Source: Paraburkholderia fynbosensis (GTDB lineage: Bacteria > Pseudomonadota > Gammaproteobacteria > Burkholderiales > Burkholderiaceae). From it: 64,000 nt of DNA. The first letter of the stretch is position 1. Each line of letters opens with the position of its first letter. The notes beneath the pieces are model-generated. The model saw nothing but the letters and a program-made list of their open reading frames with translations. It made no database searches and was not told the origin of the DNA. The stretch spans positions 310,001 to 374,000 of the forward strand of contig NZ_CADIKI010000005.1 of NCBI RefSeq assembly GCF_902859935.1. Direction: 5' to 3'. Of the stretch, positions 45,570 through 54,614 are shown piece by piece. Both the position numbers and the translations under genes were made by a program.

Positions 45570-45929
45570 CTACGAAAACTGACAAAAGCGCAACCGATTC
45601 CCGGACGGGTCCGTGATTTGCATTTGCCGGCCCCAACCGACTTCCTCGATGCCGGGCCTTGCATACGAATACTGCTTGCCGTGCAACTCGCCGTGCAACG
45701 ACTCGATGTCGTCGAGCGGCAGGAATACGGCTGATCCCGGCGTACTGTCGCCGTGATGCTCGCTCAGATGCAGGATGACAGAGTCGCGCCTGATCTGCGC
45801 ATACAACGGTAAATCGTCGGCAAACCGATGTTCCCAGTCGAGTTCGAAGCCAAGGTAGGTCAGATAGAACTCGTATGTCCTCTCGATGGAGAACATGCGC
45901 AAAATCGGTATGGCGTTCAGAAGGGTCAT
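45570..45929 (-). CDS. VOC/glyoxalase-bleomycin resistance family protein
   Basis: A 119-residue VOC protein: a beta-alpha-beta pattern with AIPILRMFSIERTYEFYLTY, FELDWEHRFADDLPLYAQIR, HLSEHHGDSTPGSAVFLPLD and QITDPSGNRLRFCQFS. It retains the DPxGN loop of VOC folds. Such proteins chelate metals or bind antibiotics; the reaction here is unknown. It converges on the NodT gene. Confidence 0.88.
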   Translation of the reverse strand: MTLLNAIPILRMFSIERTYEFYLTYLGFELDWEHRFADDLPLYAQIRRDSVILHLSEHHGDSTPGSAVFLPLDDIESLHGELHGKQYSYARPGIEEVGWGRQMQITDPSGNRLRFCQFS

Positions 45930-46034
45930 CGGCTTACTCCGCAGTCGTCGAATCGAAACCGCAGTTCAACGGGTTACCCGCTTCCTGTCAACCATCTGGA
46001 TATGCTATCGCCTGACCACCGTCCTCGCGCGCAC

Positions 46035-46451
46035 CTAGCCCTTTCTGCATTCGGCGCAAAGACCGAACACCACCAGTTGCCGTTCCGACACGTCGAACTC
46101 AAAGTTGTCCGCCACCGCCGTCTGCCGCGCCTCGATCTCGGCATCGAAAAACTCATGAATGCAGCCGCAGGCCGTGCACACCAGGTGATCGTGCCGCGTG
46201 CCGTCGTTCAGTTCATAAACCAGACGGCCGTCACCGAATGCGACACTCGACAGCAATTTCGCGTCGACCAGCAAACCGAGCGCCCGGTAGAGGGTGCCCA
46301 GACTCAGATTGCGCATGTTCTCGTTCAGGCGCTTGTAAAGCTGTTCGGCGCTGAAGTGTTCGTGGGCATGCTGCTGAAAGAACTCCAGCACCAGCACACG
46401 TGGGAACGTGGGTCGCAATCCGGCTCGTTCCAGAATTCGGTGAATGTTCAT
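46035..46451 (-). CDS. Fur-family metal-responsive regulator
   Basis: A 138-residue Fur protein. The winged helix comprises LRPTFPRVLVLEFFQQHAHE, HFSAEQLYKRLNENMRNLSL and TLYRALGLLVDAKLLSSVAF. The dimerisation domain shows RHDHLVCTACGCIHEFFDAE with the HxH and CxxC ligands, then a second CxxC (FGLCAECRKG). These are the sites for structural zinc and the regulatory metal. Whether it senses iron, zinc or something else cannot be told. It lies 106 bases from the VOC gene and in the same orientation. Confidence 0.9.
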   Translation of the reverse strand: MNIHRILERAGLRPTFPRVLVLEFFQQHAHEHFSAEQLYKRLNENMRNLSLGTLYRALGLLVDAKLLSSVAFGDGRLVYELNDGTRHDHLVCTACGCIHEFFDAEIEARQTAVADNFEFDVSERQLVVFGLCAECRKG

Positions 46452-47039
46452 GGACGTAGTTGCAACACAAGACGGGCAGCCCGAAGCGCCTGGGTCGTCG
46501 GAAGTGGTCGGTAAGGCTGTCGGCCTGCGCGGCAGGGCGATCTGCGAATTGCCAGACTATGTGAGCCACTTCCTTAAGAGAACCTTAGGTCAACGTTCGT
46601 ATCACGACGAATCAGGTTGAACGAGGGTTCCGAGCAAACGCTGTCAGCAACTGCCGGGAATCACGCGCCAGGTCTTCGCCGCATGCAGTCGGCGCGTGCC
46701 TCGTTGACGCCGTTCCTCTCGAGACGACGAGTTCGCACGGCGTTTCGGGGGCGCCGCGCTGCTGTGGTTTGCAACTCAGAATCCTGAGCTTCGCGCCTCG
46801 CCTCAGATCACCGATGGGAGAGGAACGGAGTCAAATCCGTGAAGGCCTTTTCTGACTGCACTGTCTCCACCTGCTCCCTTGGCAACGGCCTCACTTACCA
46901 TTCGGCGACCAGCGTCCAACGCAGCCAATGACGGCCCGCACAGGTATGCGTAGAATTCAGAAACCGCAGAAATCCCGCCCACTCCCGTTTCGAAACCATC
47001 GATCTGCGCTCCGGCGCCCACGCTGCACGCTACCGCGAC
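46452..47039. other. intergenic, no gene recognised
   Basis: 588 bases between the divergently oriented Fur-type and RarA-like genes. No family motif on either strand; short frames only. Both promoters should be here. Confidence 0.5.
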
Positions 47040-48317
47040 ATGACCGACCTCTTCAGCTCCGCCCCACGTGCGCCCCTTGCCGAACAACTTCGCCCCGCGT
47101 CGCTCGACGAAGTCGTGGGTCAGTCCCATCTGCTGGGCGCAGGCAAGCCGCTGCGGCTCGCGCTCGATTCGAACCGGCTGCACTCGTTCATTCTCTGGGG
47201 TCCGCCCGGTGTGGGCAAAACGACGATCGCGCGGCTTGCCGCGAAGGCGTTCGATTATGAGTTCATCGCCGAATCGGCGGTCGCCGCCGGCGTCAAGGAA
47301 CTCAGGGAGGCCGCCGCGCACGCGCAGCAGGTGCTCGACCACCATGGCCGATCGACCGTCCTGTTCCTCGATGAAATTCATCGGCTCAACAAGAGTCAGC
47401 AGGACGCGCTGCTTCCTCACGTGGAAGTGGGCCGCCTCACGCTGATTGGCGCGACGACGGAGAACCCGAGTTTCGAGGTCAACAGTGCGCTGCTGTCGCG
47501 CGCACAGGTATATGTGCTCAAGCCGTTATCCGATCGCGAGTTGTGGGAGCTGTTTGCGCGCGCCCGTCCCCGTTTGGGCGAACTGGCGTTCGAGGACGCC
47601 GCCGTCGACGCGATCATCGGATTCGCCGACGGCGACAACGCGGCAACGGCGGCACGCATCAAACACATCGACAGCGACTTCGTCGGCACGGCGTCGGCCA
47701 ACACCACGCGACGATTCGACAAAGGCGGCGAAGCGTTCTATGACCAGATATCGGCGCTGATCAAATCGGCCCGCGGCTCCGATCCGGATGCCGCGCTGTA
47801 CTGGATGGCGCGCATGATCGATGGCGGTGTCGACGTTCGTTATCTCGCCCGTCGCATCATCATTCTGGCGAGCGAAGAAGTCGGCAACGCGGACCCGCGA
47901 GCATTGGAAGTTGCCGTGAACGCCGCTCAAGCGTATGAACGCCTCGGCTCGCCCGAGGGCGAACTTGCGTTGGCGCAAGCCCTCGTCTACATCGCGGTGG
48001 CGCCGAAGTCGAATGCGGTCAGCGTGGCATGGCATCAGGCGTTGACGTTCGTGCGCGCCGACCGCACGCGCGCGGTTCCGCTGCATTTGCGCAATGCGCC
48101 GACGCAACTGATGAAGGACCTCGGCTACAAGAAGGACTACCGCTACGCGCATGACGAACCGGATGCGTACGCAGCGGGAGAAAAGTACTTTCCGGAGGAC
48201 ATGCCCGAGCAGCGATGGTATCAGCCGGTGCCACGGGGCCTCGAAAGCAGGATCGGCGAGAAGCTCGTTCGTTTGCGCGAACTCGATGAGCAGGCGCGTG
48301 ATCTGGAGAAGAGCTAG
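47040..48317 (+). CDS. rarA: RarA (MgsA)-family AAA+ ATPase, variant lacking the sensor-2 segment
   Basis: A 425-residue AAA+ clamp-loader-like protein. Walker [10 protein letters not shown] (~54-62), Walker B FLDEIHR (Asp111-Glu112), [20 protein letters not shown] (sensor 1/Arg-finger region) and the C-terminal RarA/MgsA parts ([77 protein letters not shown]) are present. Between GFADGD (~194-199) and IDSDF the usual ARRLLNLLE-like sensor-2 helix is missing: sequence goes straight to [12 protein letters not shown], about 12 residues shorter. In normal RarA this helix carries a nucleotide-contacting arginine. RarA acts at stalled replication forks. This copy is probably a divergent paralogue. 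Confidence 0.85.
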   Translation: MTDLFSSAPRAPLAEQLRPASLDEVVGQSHLLGAGKPLRLALDSNRLHSFILWGPPGVGKTTIARLAAKAFDYEFIAESAVAAGVKELREAAAHAQQVLDHHGRSTVLFLDEIHRLNKSQQDALLPHVEVGRLTLIGATTENPSFEVNSALLSRAQVYVLKPLSDRELWELFARARPRLGELAFEDAAVDAIIGFADGDNAATAARIKHIDSDFVGTASANTTRRFDKGGEAFYDQISALIKSARGSDPDAALYWMARMIDGGVDVRYLARRIIILASEEVGNADPRALEVAVNAAQAYERLGSPEGELALAQALVYIAVAPKSNAVSVAWHQALTFVRADRTRAVPLHLRNAPTQLMKDLGYKKDYRYAHDEPDAYAAGEKYFPEDMPEQRWYQPVPRGLESRIGEKLVRLRELDEQARDLEKS

Positions 48318-48669
48318 TGCTCGTGAACGAGCCCGGGCGTCGCTGCGGCAGAACGTCGGGTGAAGAACCTTTAGCAAGGTGATGCAAGCTACCAAGCATC
48401 CGCGTTCAGTTCGATTTGACCCGGAAACCACCCTTGCTCGGCGTGTCGCCCTGCGTCCACCATTGAGCGCAGTGCTTCACGTTGAGGTACGTCACGCAGG
48501 CACCGCCTGGGAATTGCGCGTGATCGCCGCCGTATCTTCGGCTTCCGATGAAAAAGAATCGGCCGGCAACGCGCAATGAATATGCGCTGGAAAGCGGGGA
48601 TTAATTCATGAGCGAATTGGGATGGAACGAAGCGCGCTCATCGCGTGAGAGCAGAGAGTAAATTATCGC
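48318..48669. other. intergenic, no gene recognised
   Basis: 352 bases between convergent genes. A small perfect hairpin GCTCGT-GA-ACGAGC (48319-48332) lies right after the RarA stop; otherwise nothing I can name. Confidence 0.5.
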
Positions 48670-49125
48670 TTATTGCCCCGCCGTATGCGCGCGCAGAAAC
48701 GCCACATAACCATTCTGCGTCTTGAGGATCTTCTCGGCGCACTCGTCATAGTCCGAACCCTTCGCGCCGTCCGGTCCGTACATGCCGCGGCACTGTGCAA
48801 AGAGCGTGAGCGTCGCGCCCGCGTCTTTCGCATCGCGGCTCGCCGAGAAGGCGGCATCACCCGAGCCAGAGGGCACGCCGGTTTCGATCGCGACCGCGTC
48901 CGCGCGTGTCACATGCGTGTCGGAATGCTGTTCGATGTAGCGTTTGGTCAGCGCCCACGCCGCGTCGCAGTTCTGTGCATCGCAATTGACGGTCGCATTG
49001 CGCTGAGCAGCAGCCAGGCCGGTTTCGTTATGGAGAAATTGCTCGGCTTGCTTCGCCTGCTTTTCAGGCGACGAGCAACCGGCGAGTACAAGCGCAACAA
49101 GCACAGAAGCAGCGATCTTTTTCAC
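48670..49125 (-). CDS. hypothetical lipoprotein
   Basis: A 151-residue product with a lipoprotein signal (ASVLVALVLAGCSSPEKQ, Cys ~17). The mature part has paired cysteines (VNCDAQNCDAAW; FAQCRGMYG; YDECAEKIL) and a helical start (QAEQFLHNETGLAAAQRNAT). It would be anchored to a membrane facing the periplasm. I do not recognise a characterised family; conserved cysteine spacing suggests disulphides. Confidence 0.75.
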   Translation of the reverse strand: MKKIAASVLVALVLAGCSSPEKQAKQAEQFLHNETGLAAAQRNATVNCDAQNCDAAWALTKRYIEQHSDTHVTRADAVAIETGVPSGSGDAAFSASRDAKDAGATLTLFAQCRGMYGPDGAKGSDYDECAEKILKTQNGYVAFLRAHTAGQ

Positions 49126-49232
49126 GAGTCAAACCTCTCAAGCCACGTTCGAGCGCGATTATAGCTGTGTGCCGGAAGCGCTCGCGCGTTTGCTTGCCAA
49201 GAAGAACGGTCACGCATCGCACGCATTGGACG

Positions 49233-49988
49233 TCACGCACGAACCACGCTTACGCCAGCGGCCTCCAGTGGCGCGATCAACCCCGCATCGGTCGAGCGCT
49301 CGACCACCACGGTCTGTGCAAGCGTCACGTCGCCGATGACATAGGCCGACGCCGCGTTGAGCTTTTCCGTGGTCGCAAGAACGACGGTCTCCGCCGAACG
49401 CGCGGCAAGCGCGCGTTTCACGTAGGCCTCTTCAAGATCACCGGTGCTGAGTCCCGCCGTCGGATGAACACCGGTCACGCCCATGAAGTAGAGGTCGGCG
49501 TGGATATGCGACATCGCCTCGATGGCGCCTGCGCCCACGGTCACGATCGAATGTTTATAGAGCCTGCCGCCGATCACGATCACTTCGATCGACGGGTGTT
49601 CGGCCAGCGCGACGGCAATCGTGGGACTGTGCGTCACGACCGTCGCCGCCAGCGAGGACGGGATGTGCCTGACGAGTTCGGCGCAGGTCGTCCCGCCGTC
49701 GATGATCACGATCTGTCCTGGCTCGATCATGGCTGCCGCGGCCATGCCGATCGCGCGTTTGCCCGAGGATTCCAGCGTGCGCCGCTTTGAAAAAGAAGCG
49801 ACAGCCGGCGACGCGGGCAGGGCGCCGCCGTGCACCCGCTGCAGCGAACCCTCGGCGGCGAGTTCGCGCAAGTCGCGCCGTATGGTGTCCTCCGACACGC
49901 CGAACTGCACGGCGAGCGGCGCCGCGAGCACCTGCCCGTCACGGGCAAGCCATTCGAGGATGGTTTTCTTACGTTGGCTGGTCAACAT
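49233..49988 (-). CDS. DeoR-family transcriptional repressor
   Basis: A 251-residue DeoR-type regulator: N-terminal helix-turn-helix (RKKTILEWLARDGQVLAAPL, FGVSEDTIRRDLRELAAEGS, RVHGGALPAS) and the sugar-phosphate-sensor domain (AAAMIEPGQIVIIDGGTTCA; VTHSPTIAVALAEHPSIEVI; GAGAIEAMSHIHADLYFMGV; LATTEKLNAASAYVIGDV). The family responds to phosphorylated sugars. It is divergent from a Nudix hydrolase gene; the 80 bp between them contains a repeat structure (50007-50039). Confidence 0.9.
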   Translation of the reverse strand: MLTSQRKKTILEWLARDGQVLAAPLAVQFGVSEDTIRRDLRELAAEGSLQRVHGGALPASPAVASFSKRRTLESSGKRAIGMAAAAMIEPGQIVIIDGGTTCAELVRHIPSSLAATVVTHSPTIAVALAEHPSIEVIVIGGRLYKHSIVTVGAGAIEAMSHIHADLYFMGVTGVHPTAGLSTGDLEEAYVKRALAARSAETVVLATTEKLNAASAYVIGDVTLAQTVVVERSTDAGLIAPLEAAGVSVVRA

Positions 49989-50006
49989 GGCTTTGCACGT
50001 TTCTTC

Positions 50007-50039
50007 TTGATATTACACGAATATGCACGATATCATCAA
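50007..50039. promoter_or_regulatory. candidate DeoR operator with inverted and direct repeats
   Basis: TGATAT (50008-50013) and ATATCA (50030-50035) face each other; between them CACGA occurs at 50016 and 50026, exactly 10 bases apart. It lies in the shared DeoR/Nudix promoter region. Confidence 0.35.
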
Positions 50040-50068
50040 TGCCACTATCGAACCAGCAGGAGCCGGCC

Positions 50069-50668
50069 ATGGCAGCCACGCAGGACCGTGTACGCATCAT
50101 CGATACGACCGTGCTGTCCGACGACTGGTACGTACTGAAGAAAACAACGTTCGAATTCCTGCGGCGCGACGGCACGTGGCAACGTCAAACGCGCGAAACG
50201 TACGACCGGGGCAACGGCGCGACGCTGCTACTGTTCAACCGTGCGAGAAAGACCGTGGTGCTGACCCGGCAATTCCGCTTGCCCGCGTTCGTCAACGGTC
50301 ACGACGGAATGATGCTGGAAGCCGCGGCGGGTCTGCTCGAGAAGGCGTCGCCGGAAGAACGCATTCGCGCCGAGGTGGAGGAAGAAACCGGCTACCGCGT
50401 GCAACACGTGCAGAAAGTCTTCGAAGCTTATATGAGCCCCGGCTCCGTGACGGAGAAGCTGTACTTTTTCATCGCCGAATACGATGCCGGGACGCGGGTC
50501 GGCAACGGCGGCGGAGTGCAAACCGAAGGCGAAGACATCGAGGTCGTCGAACTGGCGCTGGAAGAAGCCTTGGAAGGCATGCGCCGTGGCGACATCGTCG
50601 ATGCGAAGACCATCATGCTGCTGCAATTCCTTGCGCTGCGCGAACAGGCGCAGCAGCGTTCACAGTGA
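50069..50668 (+). CDS. Nudix hydrolase, NudK/GDP-mannose pyrophosphatase-like
   Basis: A 199-residue Nudix protein. The N-terminal half (TTVLSDDWYVLKKTTFEFLR; TRETYDRGNGATLLLFNRAR; VLTRQFRLPAFVNGH) matches NudK, and the Nudix box runs through AAAGLLEKASPEERIRAEVE and EEETGYRVQ (metal-binding EExEE core). NudK cleaves GDP-mannose and related nucleotide sugars. The ATG at 50069 has GGAG 6 bases upstream; it is divergent from the DeoR regulator, which may repress it. Confidence 0.92.
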   Translation: MAATQDRVRIIDTTVLSDDWYVLKKTTFEFLRRDGTWQRQTRETYDRGNGATLLLFNRARKTVVLTRQFRLPAFVNGHDGMMLEAAAGLLEKASPEERIRAEVEEETGYRVQHVQKVFEAYMSPGSVTEKLYFFIAEYDAGTRVGNGGGVQTEGEDIEVVELALEEALEGMRRGDIVDAKTIMLLQFLALREQAQQRSQ

Positions 50669-51124
50669 CGCTGCGCCGTATCCTCGTTGCCGACCCTTGT
50701 TGCACTCCACTCGTGACGTCGCGTCGCATTCAGATCGATTTCAGTTCCCCGCCGTCCAGCCGGTCGCGCGGATGATCTGCGTATTGGGACACTGAATGAT
50801 TACGCATGCGATGACCGCGGTGATGCTGTTTGCCGCGCAAGTGAACGCTTTGCTGGCCGAGGGTGTTGTTGGCACGATGCGCCCCCTCGGCTGCGCAATC
50901 TGAACGCACGCGCTCGGTGCTCTGGTACGAGCAGATTGCAGGCTCGCCAACGACAAGCGCCGCTGCATGCCGGGCCGCGGTTGGCGTCGCCGACAAGCTG
51001 TATGATGGCGGGCTCGCGCCGGAGCGAAAGCCCGCGCGGTCGGCCCGCAGCAGATCGCGCACCGCCCGCCGCGGTTCCACGGTGCCAACCTATCCATTCA
51101 CGACGACCCGGAGGAAGACTCGCC
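50669..51124. other. intergenic, no gene recognised
   Basis: 456 bases between Nudix and ppnP. No convincing coding or RNA signal; the ppnP promoter is expected in the right part. Confidence 0.5.
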
Positions 51125-51445
51125 ATGACGGCCGCAACGCAATTCGATCAGGTTTCCATTATCAAACGAGCCAACGTCTATTTCGATGGCAAGTGTGTCT
51201 CGCACACCGTGCTCTTCGCCGATGGCTCGCGAAAGACGCTCGGCGTGATTCTGCCGGGCACGCTCAACTTCGGCACCGACGCGCCGGAACTGATGGAAGT
51301 GCAGGCCGGCCAGTGCCGCATCCGCCTCGAAGGCAGCGACGAGTGGAAGACGTATCGCGCGGGCGAGTCGTTCTCGGTGCCCGGCAAGAGCCGCTTCGAT
51401 ATCGACGTAATCGAAACGCTCGATTACGTTTGCAGCTATCTGTGA
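51125..51445 (+). CDS. ppnP: pyrimidine/purine nucleoside phosphorylase PpnP
   Basis: A 106-residue single-domain cupin of the PpnP (YaiE) family: [60 protein letters not shown] and [20 protein letters not shown]. These are the conserved blocks of the family, which phosphorolyses diverse nucleosides to bases and ribose-1-phosphate. GGAGGAAG precedes the start. It appears to be a single-gene unit. Confidence 0.93.
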   Translation: MTAATQFDQVSIIKRANVYFDGKCVSHTVLFADGSRKTLGVILPGTLNFGTDAPELMEVQAGQCRIRLEGSDEWKTYRAGESFSVPGKSRFDIDVIETLDYVCSYL

Positions 51446-51615
51446 AGATGGATGGGCATGCGGCGTCCGTTGTCGCACGCGATTTTGCGCGCGTGCGGTG
51501 GTATTGAAGCCGCGCGTTAGCGGCTACGATCTGCGTGGCGGCGTTTGAGTTCACCTGGCATCGTACGTCTGAACAACGGTCGTTCACATCCCATCGGCGG
51601 ATAAAGATGCGGGCA

Positions 51616-51644
51616 TTCACAAAAGATGATTCGCCCGCTACAAT
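51616..51644 (+). promoter_or_regulatory. sigma-70 promoter of tRNA-Leu
   Basis: TTCACA (51616-51621), 17-base spacer, TACAAT (51639-51644), ending 12 bases before the tRNA 5' end. A GC-rich stretch follows the -10, as is typical for stable-RNA promoters. Confidence 0.75.
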
Positions 51645-51655
51645 GGCGCCCCCTT

Positions 51656-51740
51656 GCCCAGGTGGCGAAATTGGTAGACGCACTATCTTGAGGGGGTAGC
51701 GCCGAAAGGCGTGCGGGTTCAAATCCCGCCCTGGGCACCA
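51656..51740 (+). tRNA. tRNA-Leu, anticodon GAG
   Basis: An 85-nt class II tRNA. Acceptor GCCCAGG pairs with CCTGGGC before ACCA; the CCA end is encoded. The anticodon stem CTATC/GGTAG carries the loop TTGAGGG, with anticodon GAG reading leucine codons CUC/CUU. A long variable arm (GCGCCGAAAGGCGT) and the T-arm GGGTTCAAATCCC are evident. Its own promoter lies at 51616-51644. Confidence 0.97.
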
Positions 51741-51744
51741 GTTT

Positions 51745-51925
51745 CTATCCGCAGTCCTGCGTAGAAGCTATGGAGGTTGCGATTCCAGAATGCGTTCGAG
51801 TAGCGAATCGCAACATCGTCCATCAGATCCGATTGCCGCCCGAACTTGAGCGTTCCATAGGGCCCATCAATGCCGACATAGGCCTAACGATCGAACAACG
51901 TATTTGTTTTGATCAGCGCGCCAGA
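51745..51925 (-). pseudogene. Gram-negative porin gene remnant
   Basis: Minus-strand translation gives TLFDR, a stop where Burkholderia porins have Q, then AYVGIDGPYGTLKFGRQSDL and MDDVAIRYSNAFWNRNLHSF. The AYVG..GTLKFGRQ.D pattern is the early barrel of a Burkholderia-type (OmpC-like) porin. Only ~60 codons remain, so both ends are missing, and the fragment abuts the tRNA 3' end. It is a dead remnant. Confidence 0.75.
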
Positions 51926-51933
51926 ATTGACAT

Positions 51934-52299
51934 GTGCTGATGGGCGACCTTTCCGAGGCGGAAATCGAAGCGCTTTTCCCCGAGCCAATGCTGCCGACCT
52001 ACACGCCGCATACCCCTCGTACCGCGAAGGAAGTTTATCAGCGCGCGCAAAAGTATGCGGCGGAAGGCTGTGCGGTCAGTGAGTCGTCGTTCGAACCCGA
52101 CATCTCTGTGATCAGCGCACCGGTGCGCGACGAAACCCGAATGATCGTCGCCGCGGTGACACTGACGATTGCCAAACCGTTTCTCGAGAAGGCGATGTTC
52201 GACCAGGGCCTCGTCGCCCAGGTGAAGCAGGCGCCGGCCGAGTTGTCGCAGAGACTGAACTATCGCGCGGACGCGCCTGAAGAAGTCAGTAAAGCGTGA
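51934..52299 (+). pseudogene. IclR-family regulator remnant (effector-domain end)
   Basis: The frame encodes about 120 residues matching the C-terminal half of an IclR effector domain: GDLSEAEIEALFPEPMLPTY, TPHTPRTAKEVYQRAQKYAA, EGCAVSESSFEPDISVISAP, VRDETRMIVAAVTLTIAKPF. The N-terminal winged helix-turn-helix and half of the effector domain are absent, so it cannot bind DNA. It could be mistaken for a small intact gene. It directly follows the porin remnant and lies 194 bases from the tRNA. Confidence 0.75.
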
Positions 52300-52482
52300 G
52301 AGGTGGCGCGTGCGATTGCGCGCAAAGGACGCTGACTTCGCTGCGAGTGAAACGCCGAGCCCTGAGACGAGCCTTCGGTTCGTCGACGATCTCAACTGCC
52401 CAATCGACTGGCCCGGCGTTCGTGGTCCTCGACTCGTCGACACCACGAAACGCTGAGCCAGAACCCGGCGCTCCTCGCGTGT

Positions 52483-53769
52483 TCACACCGGCGCGCTACG
52501 CAGCCGCGCCACGTTCCGCTCACGTACCGTAAGCGCCAAGGCAACCAGCCCAAGCGCCGCGAGCGCACTCGCGACGACGAACGCCGACGAATACCCCGCG
52601 CCGTACTGAATCATGAAACCAGTGATGCTCGGCGAGAGAATGCCCGCGAGATTCGCGAGCAAATGCACGAAGCCGCCGGTCGCCCCGATTCGCTCGCGCG
52701 GCACGATGTCCTGCAGCAGCGACCAGCAGGCCTGCGGCGTCATGAAGGCGAAGAGGCTCGCAACCGCGATCAGCGTGACGGCAGGCACGAGCGAACTCAC
52801 GCGCGAGACGAGCATCACGCAGATCGCCGCCATGCCGAGGCCCATCATGATCACGGTCTTGCGCGCAAAGAGAACGTTGCCCGTGCGCTTGTAGAGTCCG
52901 TCCGAGATCATGCCGCCCAGCACGAAGCCGAGCGTCGCGCCCAGCCACGGCAGAATACCGACCAAGCTCATGTGCTTGATATCCAGATGCTGGTAGTCGG
53001 TCAGGTAGCTCGGCAACCACGAAAGAAAAAAGTACAACACGTAGTTAAACGCGAAGAACGCCATCGCGACGCCGAGCACCGGCAGCGAAAGCAGATAGTG
53101 GAAGACACCATGCGACGTGGCGGCCGCGCCAGTAGAGCTCGAAGGCGTCGGTTGACGACCGGCGGCAATCCATTGAGCCTCTTGCTTCGATACCGACGGA
53201 TGTTCATCCGGCTGATCGCGAAAGCAGCGCCACCAGAACGCCATCCAGACGAAACCGAGTACCGCGATCACCGCGAACGAGACGCGCCAGCTGAATTGCA
53301 GCGCAACCAGCCCGACGATCGGCGCCGCGACGGCCGCGCCAAGCGGTTGCCCGGCATTGGTGAGACCAACCGCCCTGCCCGCTTCACTGCGCGGAAACCA
53401 GTTGGAAATGGACTTGTTGGTCGTGGTGCCCATGGGCCCTTCGGCGACACCGAACGCGACCCGCGCGACCATGAGCGTGGCGAAGTTGCTGGCGAACGCG
53501 GTTGCCCCACAAAACGCGGACCAGAACCCCGCCGCAAGCATGAAGACTTTACGCGGGCCGAATCTGTCGGCAGCCCAACCGCCGACGAAGCAGAACACGC
53601 AGTAGCCGATAAAGAAGCTGCTGAAGAGCAGACCCATTTGCGCGTCGTTGATGTGCAAGTCCGCCTTGATGATCGGCGCGACCACGGATAACGCGGCGCG
53701 ATCCAGATAATTCAGCATGCCGGCAAAGAACAGCAGCGCGGCAACCACCCAACGGTATCGCGACTTCAT
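52483..53769 (-). CDS. MFS transporter, ACS/phthalate-permease type
   Basis: A 428-residue twelve-helix MFS importer: VVAALLFFAGMLNYLDRAAL, MGLLFSSFFIGYCVFCFVGG, WAADRFGPRKVFMLAAGFW, RVAFGVAEGPMGTTTNKSIS, then a second bundle. ISNWFPRSEAGRAVGL and the LDRAAL signature place it in the anion:cation symporter family (hexuronate/glucarate/phthalate uptake). GGAGAAAAG precedes the start. The long region upstream (53770-54325) contains candidate GntR-type operators. Confidence 0.92.
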   Translation of the reverse strand: MKSRYRWVVAALLFFAGMLNYLDRAALSVVAPIIKADLHINDAQMGLLFSSFFIGYCVFCFVGGWAADRFGPRKVFMLAAGFWSAFCGATAFASNFATLMVARVAFGVAEGPMGTTTNKSISNWFPRSEAGRAVGLTNAGQPLGAAVAAPIVGLVALQFSWRVSFAVIAVLGFVWMAFWWRCFRDQPDEHPSVSKQEAQWIAAGRQPTPSSSTGAAATSHGVFHYLLSLPVLGVAMAFFAFNYVLYFFLSWLPSYLTDYQHLDIKHMSLVGILPWLGATLGFVLGGMISDGLYKRTGNVLFARKTVIMMGLGMAAICVMLVSRVSSLVPAVTLIAVASLFAFMTPQACWSLLQDIVPRERIGATGGFVHLLANLAGILSPSITGFMIQYGAGYSSAFVVASALAALGLVALALTVRERNVARLRSAPV

Positions 53770-54325
53770 GGCTTTTCTCCTCACGTGGCCCGGTCGGTGG
53801 ACTGCGCCTGAACGCATGCGTTGGCCTGGAACGGGAGCGCGGCTTTTTGATGACTGCAGGAGCTTCCGGGCCTGGTGATGCGGGTGGGCTTTGCGCCGGG
53901 CTGGACGGTTAGTTTCGCGGCGACTCGAAGGTCGGGACGTGGTGCGGTAGCATCCCAAACCTCGTATGTCGTCGTACATCGTCTGGCAGTTTAAGAGTGC
54001 TAGCTGGGCTACGCAAAGTAGTATTTACCCGAGGAAGTCAGCGAAATCTTAACAGAGCTTTCGTTATTTCCTTGGGTTCTCAGCCAGTCCGTCGCTCAAT
54101 CGGTGTGAACGGACGGCGCCGCTAACAGATATACGACAACGTATAACTAACGGTACGCCAATGCGCCGGATTGCCTCAACGGAACAGGAGAGTCGTGCTC
54201 AGGCAGCTACTGACGCCATCCATTCTGGGAAGCTGGCATTGCCGCAGTGCGAAAATCCGCCGCTAAGGCCTCCCTTATGTTTGTGGTGGCGAAATAAACA
54301 CAGACGGTTAGTTGCATAACTGAGC
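53770..54325. other. intergenic/regulatory region, no gene recognised
   Basis: 556 bases. Two symmetric sites stand out: ATGT-CGTCGT-ACAT (53966-53979) and TATACG-ACAA-CGTATA (54130-54145). The former is nearer the transporter and could control it. Confidence 0.5.
54130..54145. promoter_or_regulatory. perfect palindrome, possible GntR-type operator
   Basis: TATACG-ACAA-CGTATA, perfect 6-bp arms with a 4-base spacer, about 360 bases upstream of the MFS gene at 53769. A second symmetric element, ATGT-CGTCGT-ACAT, lies at 53966-53979. Confidence 0.35.
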
Positions 54326-54577
54326 TTATATTTGTCCAGCCGTTGGAGCCTCGCCGCCTATGCCCTCGATCAGCGAACTCTCGTACTTGCGATCGCCCGA
54401 CTCCTTGATCGTCCTTAGCACGGGCAGCGAATAGCCCGCGATTGTCGTGGCAAGCGCGATGCTCTCGTCGCGAGAACGGATGGACAACACGATGAAGTGC
54501 GATACGTTTCCGAGTGAGGGCGTTCCCGCATAGCGCAGACATCGGCAAGCCTCAACCGACTTTCGATTGCCGGACAT
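54326..54577 (-). CDS. small hypothetical protein
   Basis: A possible 83-residue protein (VSHFIVLSIRSRDESIALAT; TIAGYSLPVLRTIKESGDRK; YESSLIEGIGGEAPTAGQI). Its composition is protein-like, but the family is unknown and the start is weakly supported. It begins 38 bases after the stop of the APC transporter in the same direction, so it could be a short trailing gene of that transcript. Confidence 0.35.
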   Translation of the reverse strand: MSGNRKSVEACRCLRYAGTPSLGNVSHFIVLSIRSRDESIALATTIAGYSLPVLRTIKESGDRKYESSLIEGIGGEAPTAGQI

Positions 54578-54614
54578 GACATGCCGTGCGGCACGACTAC
54601 GACAACCCGGTAGC

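Noticed and set aside
48379..48579. 66-codon plus frame after the RarA-like gene
   Set aside because: No ribosome site or family, and composition is like noncoding DNA.
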